Below, piece by piece: positions 26,855 to 37,888 of a stretch of 64,000 nucleotides of DNA (positions are counted from its first letter, which is position 1; each line of letters begins with the position of its first letter). The position numbers and the translations under genes were made by a program. Source of the stretch: Paraburkholderia polaris (lineage in GTDB: Bacteria > Pseudomonadota > Gammaproteobacteria > Burkholderiales > Burkholderiaceae); assembly GCF_012927345.1 (NCBI RefSeq), contig NZ_JABBGJ010000002.1:186001-250000 (forward strand), given 5' to 3'. Below the pieces are notes generated by a model, which made no database searches, had not been told where the DNA came from, and was given only the letters and a program-made list of their open reading frames with translations.

Positions 26855-28591
26855 TTAGCAAGGGTCGGCAGGAAGGGTGGAGGCTCGCGTGGCCGCTCTG
26901 ACTTGTCTTGGGTTTCGCGATGCGCTTCCTGAAATCAAAAAGCTGAGCGCGGCCAGCACCCATACGCCAACACCGCCGTATAGCATCACCCACCCGAACC
27001 CTTCCATTAGCGCAGCGTGAACGGCGTTGCCGGAAGGGTCCAGTGTCGCAAGCGCGGGGATTCCCCGTTTGACCGCTTCGACATCACCCGCGGCGATTTT
27101 TTCGGCGAGTCGTGCGAGCAGTCCGGTGTCGATCGTCGCCGGCAGTCTTGCCTTCAGATGGAACAGGATGCCGGCAATCAATATCGCGCCCATCAAGGCG
27201 ATGTTGATCGCAAGCGTAATCATCCGCGCACTCATGTCGATGCCGGAAGCCATGCCCGCTCGCTCCGCGGGAACGGCACCCGTTGTCGTGTTAGTAACGG
27301 GCGTGTTGGTCAGGCCGAGACCGGCGCCGGCGAGTATGCAACCGGGCAACATCGTCAGCGCGTCCGGATGAGCGACACTGCTGCCGTACTTCATCAACAT
27401 GAAGCCAAGGCCGATGATGAAGAGGCCCCCAGGAATCGCGATGCCTGAGCCGTAGCGCAATACGAGCCGTTCGCCGAGCGGGGGAAACAGCAGCGTCGGC
27501 AGGGTGTACGCAAGTAACGCCAGCCCCGCGCTGATGCTGTTGTAGCCAAGGCCGATCTGGAAGTAGATCGGTATGTAGATCATGAACGGCCAGAAACTGA
27601 AATTCATGCCTGCGGAACCCATCAGCGCGCCCGAAAACTGCGGAATCCTGAATACTGAAAAGTCGAACATCGGACGCGCGCTGAATTGCTCCGCGCAGAG
27701 AAAGGCCACGAAGGCAATCACCGTCGCTACAACGATTAAAATCGCCCGAGGGCTCGTGAAGCCGAGGTCCGAGCCCTGCGTAATGAAATACACCAGACCG
27801 AACACCGCCAGCGAAAGTGTGACGATGCCGGCCACGTCGAGCGTATGCGCGTGCGGATCGCGCGATTCCTGCACGCCGCCGAAGACCAGCGCCAAGGTCG
27901 CGATGGCGAGTAGCGCGTGCACCCAGAAGACCCATTGCCACCCGGACACCGCCACGATCATCCCGCCGATGATCGGTCCAAAACCCAACCCGATGCCGAG
28001 AATGATGCCCCATGCGCTGAACGCTCGGGCGCGCTCGGGTCCCTCGTTGAACTGGTGCGAGAGCACGGCGACCTGGCATATCAACATCGCGCCACCGCTC
28101 GCGCCTTGCAATAGACGCCCGACAATCAGCGTCGGCACGCTGTGCGCGAGGCCGCAAATCAACGAGGTGATGCCGAACAGCGCAATACCGATGACGAAAA
28201 TCCGCCGGCGCCCGAATCGGTCCGCCAGTGTGCCGGTCGCCATCAGTACCGTGGTTACCGCGAGCGTGTAGGCATTCATGATCCACTGCATGCCCTTGAA
28301 GTCGCCGTGCAGGACGCGCTCAAGCGTGGGCAGGATCACCGGCACGCTCGAGATTTCGAGGCCGAACATTAGTGAAGCGAGACACACGGCGCCCAACGCC
28401 AAGGTGTTTTTGCGGATGGAGAAGCGGGTTGTCGTTTGTGCCGATTCGCTAGACGTGGCTCGGACGGTGCGCGACTGCCGTGCCGCCGAGCGATGTTCGG
28501 GCCCGGTCGCGGTCCCGTTTGCGGTGGCGCCCGTGGTGCTCGCATGCGGCCGTTCGTCGTGCCGTGGCGACGCGTTCCGATATCTGGACAT
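26855..28591 (-). CDS. DHA2-family 14-helix multidrug efflux transporter (EmrB/QacA type)
   Basis: 578 residues. After an unusual hydrophilic N-terminal extension of about 65 residues rich in Ser/Thr/Arg comes the MFS core: GLEISSVPVILPTL in helix 1, the loop motif GTLADRFGRRRIFVIG, GRLLQGASGGAML and GIILGIGLGFGPIIGGMI, typical of drug:H+ antiporters with 14 helices. GAGGTG precedes the ATG. It is divergent from a LysR gene that probably controls it. The substrate cannot be read from sequence. Confidence 0.9.
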   Translation of the reverse strand: MSRYRNASPRHDERPHASTTGATANGTATGPEHRSAARQSRTVRATSSESAQTTTRFSIRKNTLALGAVCLASLMFGLEISSVPVILPTLERVLHGDFKGMQWIMNAYTLAVTTVLMATGTLADRFGRRRIFVIGIALFGITSLICGLAHSVPTLIVGRLLQGASGGAMLICQVAVLSHQFNEGPERARAFSAWGIILGIGLGFGPIIGGMIVAVSGWQWVFWVHALLAIATLALVFGGVQESRDPHAHTLDVAGIVTLSLAVFGLVYFITQGSDLGFTSPRAILIVVATVIAFVAFLCAEQFSARPMFDFSVFRIPQFSGALMGSAGMNFSFWPFMIYIPIYFQIGLGYNSISAGLALLAYTLPTLLFPPLGERLVLRYGSGIAIPGGLFIIGLGFMLMKYGSSVAHPDALTMLPGCILAGAGLGLTNTPVTNTTTGAVPAERAGMASGIDMSARMITLAINIALMGAILIAGILFHLKARLPATIDTGLLARLAEKIAAGDVEAVKRGIPALATLDPSGNAVHAALMEGFGWVMLYGGVGVWVLAALSFLISGSASRNPRQVRAATRASTLPADPC

Positions 28592-28719
28592 AGGAATTCA
28601 CCTCGATAGTCGATGGCCTTGGCCACCAGAGAGTGTGTAATATAGAAGGGAATTCCTGTCCCTATTGATGCTATTAAGTCCCAGCAATGCGTCCTTGGCG
28701 GAACCAATAAGGTGAGGGT

Positions 28720-29661
28720 ATGAGCGATATTCTTGATGGCGTGACGACATTCGTGCGCGTCGTCGAAACGGGCAGTTTTGCGTTGGCGGCGGAGCGCATG
28801 AACTTGACGCGTTCAGCTGTCGGCAAAGTGATCGTACGGCTCGAAAAACGCCTCGGCGTGCGCCTGCTCAATCGCACCACACGCAGCCAGAGCCTCACCG
28901 AGGACGGGCAAGCCTATTACGACCGCTGCGTGCGCGCGCTCGCTGAACTCGAGGCCGCCGAAGCCGATCTGGACTCAGGCCGGCGCGAGCCCAAAGGGCG
29001 ATTGCGCGTCAGCGTGCCGCAGGCCTTCGGCCATCATTGTGCGGCGCCAGTACTGTTGAGACTCGCGCGCAGACATCCACAACTGAAGGTCGATATTTCG
29101 ATTACGGATCGCTTCGTGGATGTGGTGGAAGAGGGCTTCGATCTGGTCGTGCGGATCGGGCCACTGGCCGATAGCGGAAGCCTCGTGGCGCGGCAGCTGG
29201 GTGTGCAGTACGCGAGTATCGGTGCCGCGCCCTCCTATCTTGCGCAGCACGGCACGCCTCGTAATGTCGATGAATTGCGCGGGCACACCATCATTGCTTA
29301 CACGCGGGCCGGTGTGGCCGAGCCGTGGGACGTGCTCGATGTGGATGGGCAAATCCGGCGCGCGGAGGTCGAGCCGCAGCTTGGCTTCGACGACGTGCAA
29401 GGGATTGTCGATGCAGCGATCGCCGGATTTGGGCTGGCGTGGCTGCCGTGCTGGTTGCTGGCGCGTTACGTGCAAACGGGCCAGTTGGTGGCGGTGATAG
29501 AAAATTGCTTCCGGCCTTTGCAGGAGATCCACGTTGTGTGGCCGAAGAGCCGGTATCTGCCGTTGAAAACGCGCTGCGCAATCGATGCGCTGGTTACGGA
29601 GATTCCCGCTATGGTCAGGGCGCCCGCGGAGGGCGCCCATCCCATTACGCGTCGTGCCTAG
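28720..29661 (+). CDS. LysR-family transcriptional regulator
   Basis: 313 residues. N-terminal helix-turn-helix (SFALAAERMNLTRSAVGKVIVRLEKRLGVRLLNRTTRS) and a periplasmic-binding-like effector domain (GRLRVSVPQAFGHH onward, with PLADSGSLVARQLG). It belongs to the CrgA/AaeR-like subgroup. Divergent from the DHA2 pump by 128 bp and therefore its likely regulator. Its TAG overlaps the stop of the convergent TonB receptor (the shared bases CTAG at 29658-29661). Confidence 0.9.
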   Translation: MSDILDGVTTFVRVVETGSFALAAERMNLTRSAVGKVIVRLEKRLGVRLLNRTTRSQSLTEDGQAYYDRCVRALAELEAAEADLDSGRREPKGRLRVSVPQAFGHHCAAPVLLRLARRHPQLKVDISITDRFVDVVEEGFDLVVRIGPLADSGSLVARQLGVQYASIGAAPSYLAQHGTPRNVDELRGHTIIAYTRAGVAEPWDVLDVDGQIRRAEVEPQLGFDDVQGIVDAAIAGFGLAWLPCWLLARYVQTGQLVAVIENCFRPLQEIHVVWPKSRYLPLKTRCAIDALVTEIPAMVRAPAEGAHPITRRA

Positions 29662-31847
29662 AATTGCAACGTAGCGCTGGCCACGGCAGTCCGTGTCGGC
29701 GAAGGCGCCACGTAATAGCCCCACGCCGTGGTCCAGTAACGGCGGTTGAACAGATTGTTGATCCCGGCCCGGAACGTCACGTCCTTCCCGGCGATTTTCG
29801 TCTCATAGCGGCCGCTCAAATCGTACGTGACATAAGCCGGGACGAACTGCGAGTTAGCTGCATCGACCGCCTGGTTGCCGACGTACTTGCCGCCGAACGC
29901 CAGCGTCAGCGGACGCAGATACGACGGGTTGTATTCGACCCGGCCGGTCACGGTGAACCTCGGTGCGCCATATACGCGCTTGCCTTCGACGCTCGCGTCG
30001 TCCACGTCGACCGCCTTGGTGTCGAGCCACATCACGCCGCCCATCACGCGCCATTCGCTCGTCAGCGCAAGCCAGCCGCTTGCATCGACGCCGGTATAGC
30101 GCTTCGTGCCGTCCTGCACGAAGATGTTGGCCGAGTTCGTATAGTTGTAGCCCTGATCGACGCGGAACAGCGCAAGATTGGCGCCCCACTTGCTGTGGTC
30201 CGTCTTGAAGCCGACTTCATACTGCTTGCTTTTCAGCGGACCGAACGTAGCCGGGTAATTGAGGTTGGTGTTCGATGCCGCGCCACCCTGTTCCAACGAT
30301 TCGACATAGCTCGCGTACACCGTGGAGTACGGATCGGTCTTGAACATCAGCGCAAAGGTCGGCGTGACCGGATCCGCGCTGTATTGCGACGATACGGCGC
30401 CGCTCGGGTCGTACACGTGCTCGCGATATTGCGTGTAACGCACGCCGACCAGCGCGGACAGACGTGAGGTGAACTGCACCGTGTCGCTCGCGTACACGGC
30501 AGCCTGCGTGGTGCGCTGCTGGCGGTAGAGCTCCGAGCCGATGCTGACTTCATCGTTGGTCAACAGCGTGCTGTTGTACAGATTGCCGTTGCCGAGGAAG
30601 TAGCCGTTATTCCAGCCTTCGCTGTTGCTGTACTCGCTGGTTTGCGTTTCGAAACCCGCGCCGATCACCACATCGTGCTTGATGCTGCCGGTGTTGAACT
30701 GACCCTGCACCATCGCATCAACGTTCTGGTAGAAGTAACGCGTCATCGCCGCATAGAGCGTGTTCGAGTAGTTGCCCGCGTTGTCGGTGACGAACAGGAA
30801 ACTGTCGGAGTTGGTGCGGTTTTCTTTGGCGAAGCGGTACTTCACGCTCGCATGCCAGTTCTCGGAGAGGCGGTAATCGAGGCCCGTGCCGAATGAGGCC
30901 ATCTCGGTCTGGTAGTAATTCTGCGGTTGCGTCAGCGCATGGGTGACGGTGCTCGCGTCGGGAATGCCCAGACCGCTGCCGAACATCAGGCCGAATAGCG
31001 TGCCGTTTGTTTTGCGCTTCTGATAGAAGGCGTCGGCGGTAAAGGTCAGGTCCGGCGTAATGCGGAAGTCGAACGCAAGCGAGGCCACCTGGCGGCGCAC
31101 GTGACCGTGGTCTTCAGCGGTGTTGCCGTCTTCGTTGACGAGGTTGAGGCGATAGCCAAAACGGTTGTCGTTGCCGAAGCGGCCGCCCAGATCGACCGCC
31201 TCACTGAACACGCCTGCCGACTTGTAGCCGATCGAAATGCTGCGGTACGGATCGTCGGTCGGGCGTTTCAGCACGTAGTTGACGATCCCGCCCGGCGAAC
31301 CGAAGCCATACATGAAGCCGGACAGCCCCTTGAGCAATTCGACTTGCTCGAAGGGTTCGAGCGAGAGATCGGTGTCCCATGAGGGGAAGGTCTGGCCATC
31401 CACCTTGATGCTGTTCAGCGTGTCGATCGGCATGCCGCGCACGGTGAACATGGAGTTTTCGCTGATCCCGTTTTCGCTGATGCTCGCTACCGCCGGGTCG
31501 TATTTGAACAGATCGTTGGCGGTTGCCGCCATCAAGTCTTGCGCCTCGTCGTTCGTTACGGTGTGAGTCGAAAACGGAGTGTCCACTGCCTTGCGCGAAC
31601 CCAACGCGCCGGCGCTGACGGTATCGGCCTGCGCCACGGTCGTGTCTTTCGTTGCCGACACACTCACGGCGGGCAGTGTGGCGGCCGTGTCGCTTGCAGC
31701 GACCTGCGCCCATCCCGAGGATGACAGCGTAGACAAAGAGAGACCGACGCTGACGAAGAGCCCGGCGCTGAGAAGTGACGGCGAGCGGCGCTGGCCGCGC
31801 GTGAAGGTTGGTCGCGCGGCGCGGCCGGTGACAAAGAGATTCTGCAT
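29658..31847 (-). CDS. TonB-dependent siderophore receptor (orphan)
   Basis: Outer-membrane receptor of 729 residues from ATG 31847 (MQNLFVTG). The open frame extends 44 codons further, but those residues do not look like a signal peptide. Signal peptide SLLSAGLFVSVGLSLSTLSSSGWAQ, plug with FTVRGMPIDTLNSIKVDGQ and ELLKGLSGFMYGFGSPGGIV, and a barrel ending in ATLQF. The similarity is of the FhuE/FoxA-like xenosiderophore type. No biosynthetic genes adjoin it, so it probably takes up a foreign siderophore. A Fur-like palindrome lies about 115 bp upstream. Confidence 0.9.
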   Translation of the reverse strand: MQNLFVTGRAARPTFTRGQRRSPSLLSAGLFVSVGLSLSTLSSSGWAQVAASDTAATLPAVSVSATKDTTVAQADTVSAGALGSRKAVDTPFSTHTVTNDEAQDLMAATANDLFKYDPAVASISENGISENSMFTVRGMPIDTLNSIKVDGQTFPSWDTDLSLEPFEQVELLKGLSGFMYGFGSPGGIVNYVLKRPTDDPYRSISIGYKSAGVFSEAVDLGGRFGNDNRFGYRLNLVNEDGNTAEDHGHVRRQVASLAFDFRITPDLTFTADAFYQKRKTNGTLFGLMFGSGLGIPDASTVTHALTQPQNYYQTEMASFGTGLDYRLSENWHASVKYRFAKENRTNSDSFLFVTDNAGNYSNTLYAAMTRYFYQNVDAMVQGQFNTGSIKHDVVIGAGFETQTSEYSNSEGWNNGYFLGNGNLYNSTLLTNDEVSIGSELYRQQRTTQAAVYASDTVQFTSRLSALVGVRYTQYREHVYDPSGAVSSQYSADPVTPTFALMFKTDPYSTVYASYVESLEQGGAASNTNLNYPATFGPLKSKQYEVGFKTDHSKWGANLALFRVDQGYNYTNSANIFVQDGTKRYTGVDASGWLALTSEWRVMGGVMWLDTKAVDVDDASVEGKRVYGAPRFTVTGRVEYNPSYLRPLTLAFGGKYVGNQAVDAANSQFVPAYVTYDLSGRYETKIAGKDVTFRAGINNLFNRRYWTTAWGYYVAPSPTRTAVASATLQF

Positions 31848-31961
31848 GTTGTTCGAATTTAGGCAGGGTGGCGCCGCCGCGCACCAAAAGTGTGCGGAAC
31901 GGCATCGATCGAGCGAGTGGTGGTTAAACGGACGGTTCAAATTTCGAAGCTTACGAATGTT

Positions 31962-31980
31962 AATGCATCTGATTCGCATT
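31962..31980. promoter_or_regulatory. Fur-like palindrome upstream of the TonB receptor
   Basis: Inverted repeat AATGC-atctgattc-GCATT lying in AT-rich DNA upstream of the orphan receptor. Spacing and AT-rich arms resemble 19-bp Fur boxes, and siderophore receptors are usually Fur-repressed, but the match to the classical consensus is partial. Confidence 0.45.
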
Positions 31981-32154
31981 CACAATCTATAATTTCGGAT
32001 CGTAAGTCATCTATAAGACATCTGTCTTAAGACATAGGGTAATTGGCTGTAAGCCTTGTCTGGCGGGGCTCGACCCCGTTGAGGGTGCGCCGGGAATATG
32101 TTTGTTTAGCAGCGAGTACTGGAAAACACGCATATACTCACGCTCGTGCCGTAA

Positions 32155-34488
<2,334 letters not shown>

Positions 34489-34570
34489 TGGTCTGAATGA
34501 GGGGCTGAATGCGGTACTGAGGCTGTCGCTCAAGTTACCGAAGCAGGCACTGAAGTAAGCCGTAAGCAAA

Positions 34571-34599
34571 ACGATGGCGCTCCTTAGGAGCGCCATCGT
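34571..34599 (+). terminator. icd terminator
   Basis: Perfect 13-bp stem ACGATGGCGCTCC / GGAGCGCCATCGT with a TTA loop, followed by CGTTTCT. It lies 80 bp after icd and 35 bp before the convergent small gene, so it could serve both. Confidence 0.8.
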
Positions 34600-34634
34600 C
34601 GTTTCTACGCGTACGCGGGCGGTCATGCCTGCCC

Positions 34635-34862
34635 TTAAACGTGAACGATTTCCCAATCGCTGATTTTTTCAGGAATCTCGAGCGTCGACGTGTCGACTTC
34701 GGTCAGCTGCGGGCAGGTCAGGCCGCGTGCGACTTCATCGGCTGCCTGTTGCGGGCTGGTAAATTCACCGAGCGTCTCGTTGCCGTAGGTTGCCTCCCAA
34801 CCATCCTGGCCCGGCAAAATGTAGAACGCTCCCTGGGTCGATCCAAAGCGAAAGCCTTTCAT
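34635..34862 (-). CDS. Small conserved-looking protein of unknown function
   Basis: 75 residues from ATG 34862 (MKGFRFGSTQG), preceded by GGGAG at good spacing; an in-frame ATG seven codons earlier lacks one. The protein is acidic, has no signal or membrane segment and contains a YILPGQDGWEATYGNETLGEFTS core followed by a helix (QQAADEVARG). I do not recognise the family. It is convergent with icd and stands alone. Confidence 0.65.
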   Translation of the reverse strand: MKGFRFGSTQGAFYILPGQDGWEATYGNETLGEFTSPQQAADEVARGLTCPQLTEVDTSTLEIPEKISDWEIVHV

Positions 34863-35262
34863 TTTTAGTCTCCCAATTGCCAATAAAAACTGCGATGCCG
34901 TGACGGCTTCAGGCAGGGGCGGGGGACTTGCTGCGACTGCGTTTTCGTCCCGTCTTTCGCTGCACCCTGTTCGCTGCGTTCTATGAAGCGTCGGCTCTTG
35001 TAAAAGAGTCTACGTCAGCGAGCCATGGCGCAAGGGGTTCTTAGACAGTTCATTTGATCAAAAAATATCGTTTAAAAATAAAGACTTGTGCGCGTCATTT
35101 TACGATGTGCAACGTGGGGCGGCATTGCGAAATGGCGAATTTGTGCCACGCACCACGATTTTTTACGAAGCAAGGGCTCATATCACATCGTGAAATTTTG
35201 GCGCCCTGGCCAAATAGTGGGGAATTCGTGGCGCAGCGAAACGTCGCGCGGGATCGCGCCGC
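34863..35262. other. 400-bp gap with no gene seen
   Basis: Contains the upstream region of the small gene at 34862 and an AT-rich segment near 35041-35100. The short open frames on the plus strand lack ribosome sites and resemble nothing known. No tRNA-like or strong hairpin structure was noticed. Confidence 0.5.
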
Positions 35263-36099
35263 TCAGGGAAGAACCCGCTTCAGAAAAGCGAGCATCACGC
35301 GGTTGAATTGCGCTGGCCGTTGCAGCGGGGCGAAATGGCTCACGCCAGGCAGGAGAGTCAACGCCGCGCCGGGAATGGTGCGGACAAGGTAGTCGGCATG
35401 TTCCGGCTTGATGAATTCGTCGTGCTCGCTCTGGACGATTGCAACCGGCACACGAATCCCGGCCAGATCGTGCGCCGAGTAGTTGGGCTGGGTTCTCATC
35501 ATTTCGCTGACCGCGCCGACAAATGCGTCGAAGTCATCGGGCGTGGCCGAGAGTTGTGCATAGTCTTCGGCATGCCTTCCGAAACACCGGTCAATGATCG
35601 GCGTCGGCTCGAATGTTTTCGTCCCACTCGGATCCATGTTGCAGCCAAAGAAAAACACGCCGGCAACCCGCTCGGGGGCCTGGAGACCCAGCACCATCGC
35701 GACGCAGGCGCCATCGCTCCAGCCCACCATCGCGGCCCGGTCGAGCTGCAGGGTGTCCATCACGGCCAGAACGTCGGAGGCCATCAGCTCGTACAGATAG
35801 GGGCGCGCATCGCGGGTGCTGCGGCCATGGCCGCGGCTGTCGACGACCACCACGCGATGCCCGGCGCCGACCAGCGCCGGGACCTGATAGCCCCAGTTGC
35901 CGCTGTGCCCCAGGCCGCCGTGCAGCAGGATCACCGGCTCGCCGTTCCCGTATGACGCGTACCAGATTCGCGCCCCTTCGTGCTCGACGTAGCCGTGGTC
36001 GTTCGGGACCGGCAGCGGGGCCGCGCCATGGGCTTCGAAATGGGTGAGGTCGTCGTCGTGAAATTCCATGAGAGGTGCCTGTCTGGGGAGCTCAGTCAC
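35263..36099 (-). CDS. Alpha/beta-hydrolase of unknown substrate
   Basis: 278 residues from a GTG at 36099, or 268 from ATG 36069 (MEFHDDDLTHF); neither has a clear ribosome site. Canonical fold signals: oxyanion segment ILLHGGLGHSGNWG, VVDSRGHGRSTRD, nucleophile elbow MVGWSDGACVAM (serine near residue 127), acid in VQSEHDEFI and catalytic histidine in PGVSHFAPLQRP. Similar proteins are annotated as general hydrolases, esterases or haloperoxidase-like enzymes. It stands alone between icd and a LysR remnant. Confidence 0.85.
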   Translation of the reverse strand: MTELPRQAPLMEFHDDDLTHFEAHGAAPLPVPNDHGYVEHEGARIWYASYGNGEPVILLHGGLGHSGNWGYQVPALVGAGHRVVVVDSRGHGRSTRDARPYLYELMASDVLAVMDTLQLDRAAMVGWSDGACVAMVLGLQAPERVAGVFFFGCNMDPSGTKTFEPTPIIDRCFGRHAEDYAQLSATPDDFDAFVGAVSEMMRTQPNYSAHDLAGIRVPVAIVQSEHDEFIKPEHADYLVRTIPGAALTLLPGVSHFAPLQRPAQFNRVMLAFLKRVLP

Positions 36100-36130
36100 G
36101 CAAGGATCCGCCAGGTTGCCCGCGCCGCCA

Positions 36131-36330
36131 TCAGAAAATCAACAAAGCTACGAATTTTCGCGCCTGGGACGCTGGACGCTGGACGGGCGGCGCCAATGCA
36201 TACAGTGTCGTGGCAAGCGGAGGTTCGTCCGGCAGCACGCGAACCAGTGTGCCTCCATTGAGCGCTGCGTGCATCAGAATCTCAGTCAGTAAGGCGATAC
36301 GGAGGCCGGCAGCGCGTTTCGGCGCCGGCG
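36131..36330 (-). pseudogene. C-terminal fragment of a LysR-type regulator
   Basis: Minus-strand codons read AAGLRIALLTEILMHAAL, then NGGTLVRVLPDEPPLATTLYA and LAPPVQRPASQARKFVALLIF before a TGA. This is the end of a LysR effector domain (compare the common GLGIALLP...L-x-x-G-x-L-V-x-V-L...LYALYPP...RAFIDFL pattern). No helix-turn-helix part remains; a stop lies just upstream and the MFS gene begins its 3' end there. A decayed regulator gene. Confidence 0.65.
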
Positions 36331-36337
36331 CCTCGTC

Positions 36338-37732
36338 TCAATGATTCGTTTGACCGAGCCCGTGTTGCGCGGGCGCATTCGCGTTGCCGGTTACGGCCGC
36401 ATTCGCCACACTTCTGCCCGGCGCCGGAAACACCACCAGCATCAACACGACCCCAGCCAGCAGCACCACGGCCAATCCAATCAACCCATATTGCGCGCTG
36501 CCGGTCTGCGTCTTGACCCAGCCGACGAACGCCGGGCTCACGAAGCCGCCGGTACCGCCGAGACTCGTGATCATCGCGATGCCGCCCGCCGCCGACGAGC
36601 GCGGCAGGAAAGTCTGTGGAATCGTCCAGAACACCACAAAGGAGCCGTACGACGCTGCCGCCGCCAGCGCCAGCAAGCCAACGCCGAGCGCGACGTTATG
36701 GCCGGCGGCAGGCAGCAGCGCGAACGCCAGCGCGGTCACGCAAGCGCTCGCCGCGACGTGCCAGCGCCGCTCCATGGTCCGGTCCGAACTGGCGCCCACC
36801 ACATAGGTGCCGAGCGCAGCCGCGATGAAAACGAGCGCGGACAACAGCCCTATGTTCAGCACGTTGGCGACGCCCATGTCGCGGATGAGGGTCGGCGCCC
36901 AGAAACCGATCGCGTTGAACGGCATCATCACCGCGAAATAGACGAGTGCCGCGAAATACACGCGTGGGTTCGCGAGCGCGCCGCGCAGTCCGTCGAGATG
37001 ACCGGTTTGTTTGGTCTTCTCATCGGCGGCGAGTTCACGCGACACCAGTGCCTTCTCGCGCTCGTCGAGCCAGCTCACGTCTTCCGGCCGGTCGCCGAGT
37101 GTGAGGAACGCGACGATCCCGAGCGTCACTGCCGGCACGCCTTCGAGCAGGAACAGCCACTGCCAGCCCGGCAAGCCGCCCACGCCCGCCAGCCGCGTCA
37201 TGATGAACCCGGACATCGGCCCGCCGATGATGCCCGCCACCGCCGTCGCCATCATCAGAAATGCGGTTACGCGTGCGCGCCGCGCGCCGGGAAACCAGCA
37301 GCTCAGATAAAAGATGATGCCGGGGAAGAAGCCCGCTTCGGTCACGCCGAGCAGGAAGCGCATCGCGTAGAACTGCGTCGGCGTGCGCACGAACATCATC
37401 AGGCTCGACACCAGCCCCCACGCGAACATGATGCGCAACAGCGTGCGGCGTGCGCCGACGCGCTGCATCCACAGATTGCTGGGGACTTCGAACAGTACGT
37501 AGCCGATGAAGAACAGCCCCGCGCCCAGGCCGTAAGTCGACTCTGAGAAGCCGAGGTCGTGCATGAACTGCAGCTTGGCGAAGCTGATGTTGACGCGGTC
37601 GATGTAGCTGATCACGTAGCAGAGAAACAGCAACGGAATCAGCCGAAAAAAGATCTTGCGGTAAGTGCGTTCGACTTCGACGGCCGTGAGGTCGTCCGTG
37701 GTCGATGTGCCTGAATGCGAATAGCCGTGCAT
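36338..37732 (-). CDS. MFS transporter, anion:cation symporter family
   Basis: 464 residues, 12 helices. LCYVISYIDRVNISFAKLQF, GYVLFEVPSNLWMQRVGARRTL and MRFLLGVTEAGFFPGIIFYL are typical of organic-acid permeases related to phthalate, glucarate and hydroxyphenylacetate carriers. It follows the acyl-CoA ligase/dehydrogenase pair on the same strand with a 156-bp gap, and probably imports the acid those enzymes activate. Confidence 0.9.
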   Translation of the reverse strand: MHGYSHSGTSTTDDLTAVEVERTYRKIFFRLIPLLFLCYVISYIDRVNISFAKLQFMHDLGFSESTYGLGAGLFFIGYVLFEVPSNLWMQRVGARRTLLRIMFAWGLVSSLMMFVRTPTQFYAMRFLLGVTEAGFFPGIIFYLSCWFPGARRARVTAFLMMATAVAGIIGGPMSGFIMTRLAGVGGLPGWQWLFLLEGVPAVTLGIVAFLTLGDRPEDVSWLDEREKALVSRELAADEKTKQTGHLDGLRGALANPRVYFAALVYFAVMMPFNAIGFWAPTLIRDMGVANVLNIGLLSALVFIAAALGTYVVGASSDRTMERRWHVAASACVTALAFALLPAAGHNVALGVGLLALAAAASYGSFVVFWTIPQTFLPRSSAAGGIAMITSLGGTGGFVSPAFVGWVKTQTGSAQYGLIGLAVVLLAGVVLMLVVFPAPGRSVANAAVTGNANAPAQHGLGQTNH

Positions 37733-37888
37733 GATGGTCTCGCGAAGAATGCCAACTGCGGTGGGTGTCGCTGTGCATGTTGCGATGCATATTGCCGCGC
37801 GTGATGCGGTTTTAGCGCGGTAAATAGCGCATTAAACAGCGCGGCAAATCAGCGACGTCCGATCTCAAAGCGGCCTGGCACCGCTTCA

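Noticed and set aside
29325..30467. 380-residue plus-strand ORF
   Set aside because: Antisense to the TonB receptor and out of frame with the LysR gene; no recognisable domain.
36100..36344. Short plus-strand ORFs of 70-93 residues
   Set aside because: They are antisense to the LysR remnant and lack ribosome sites.
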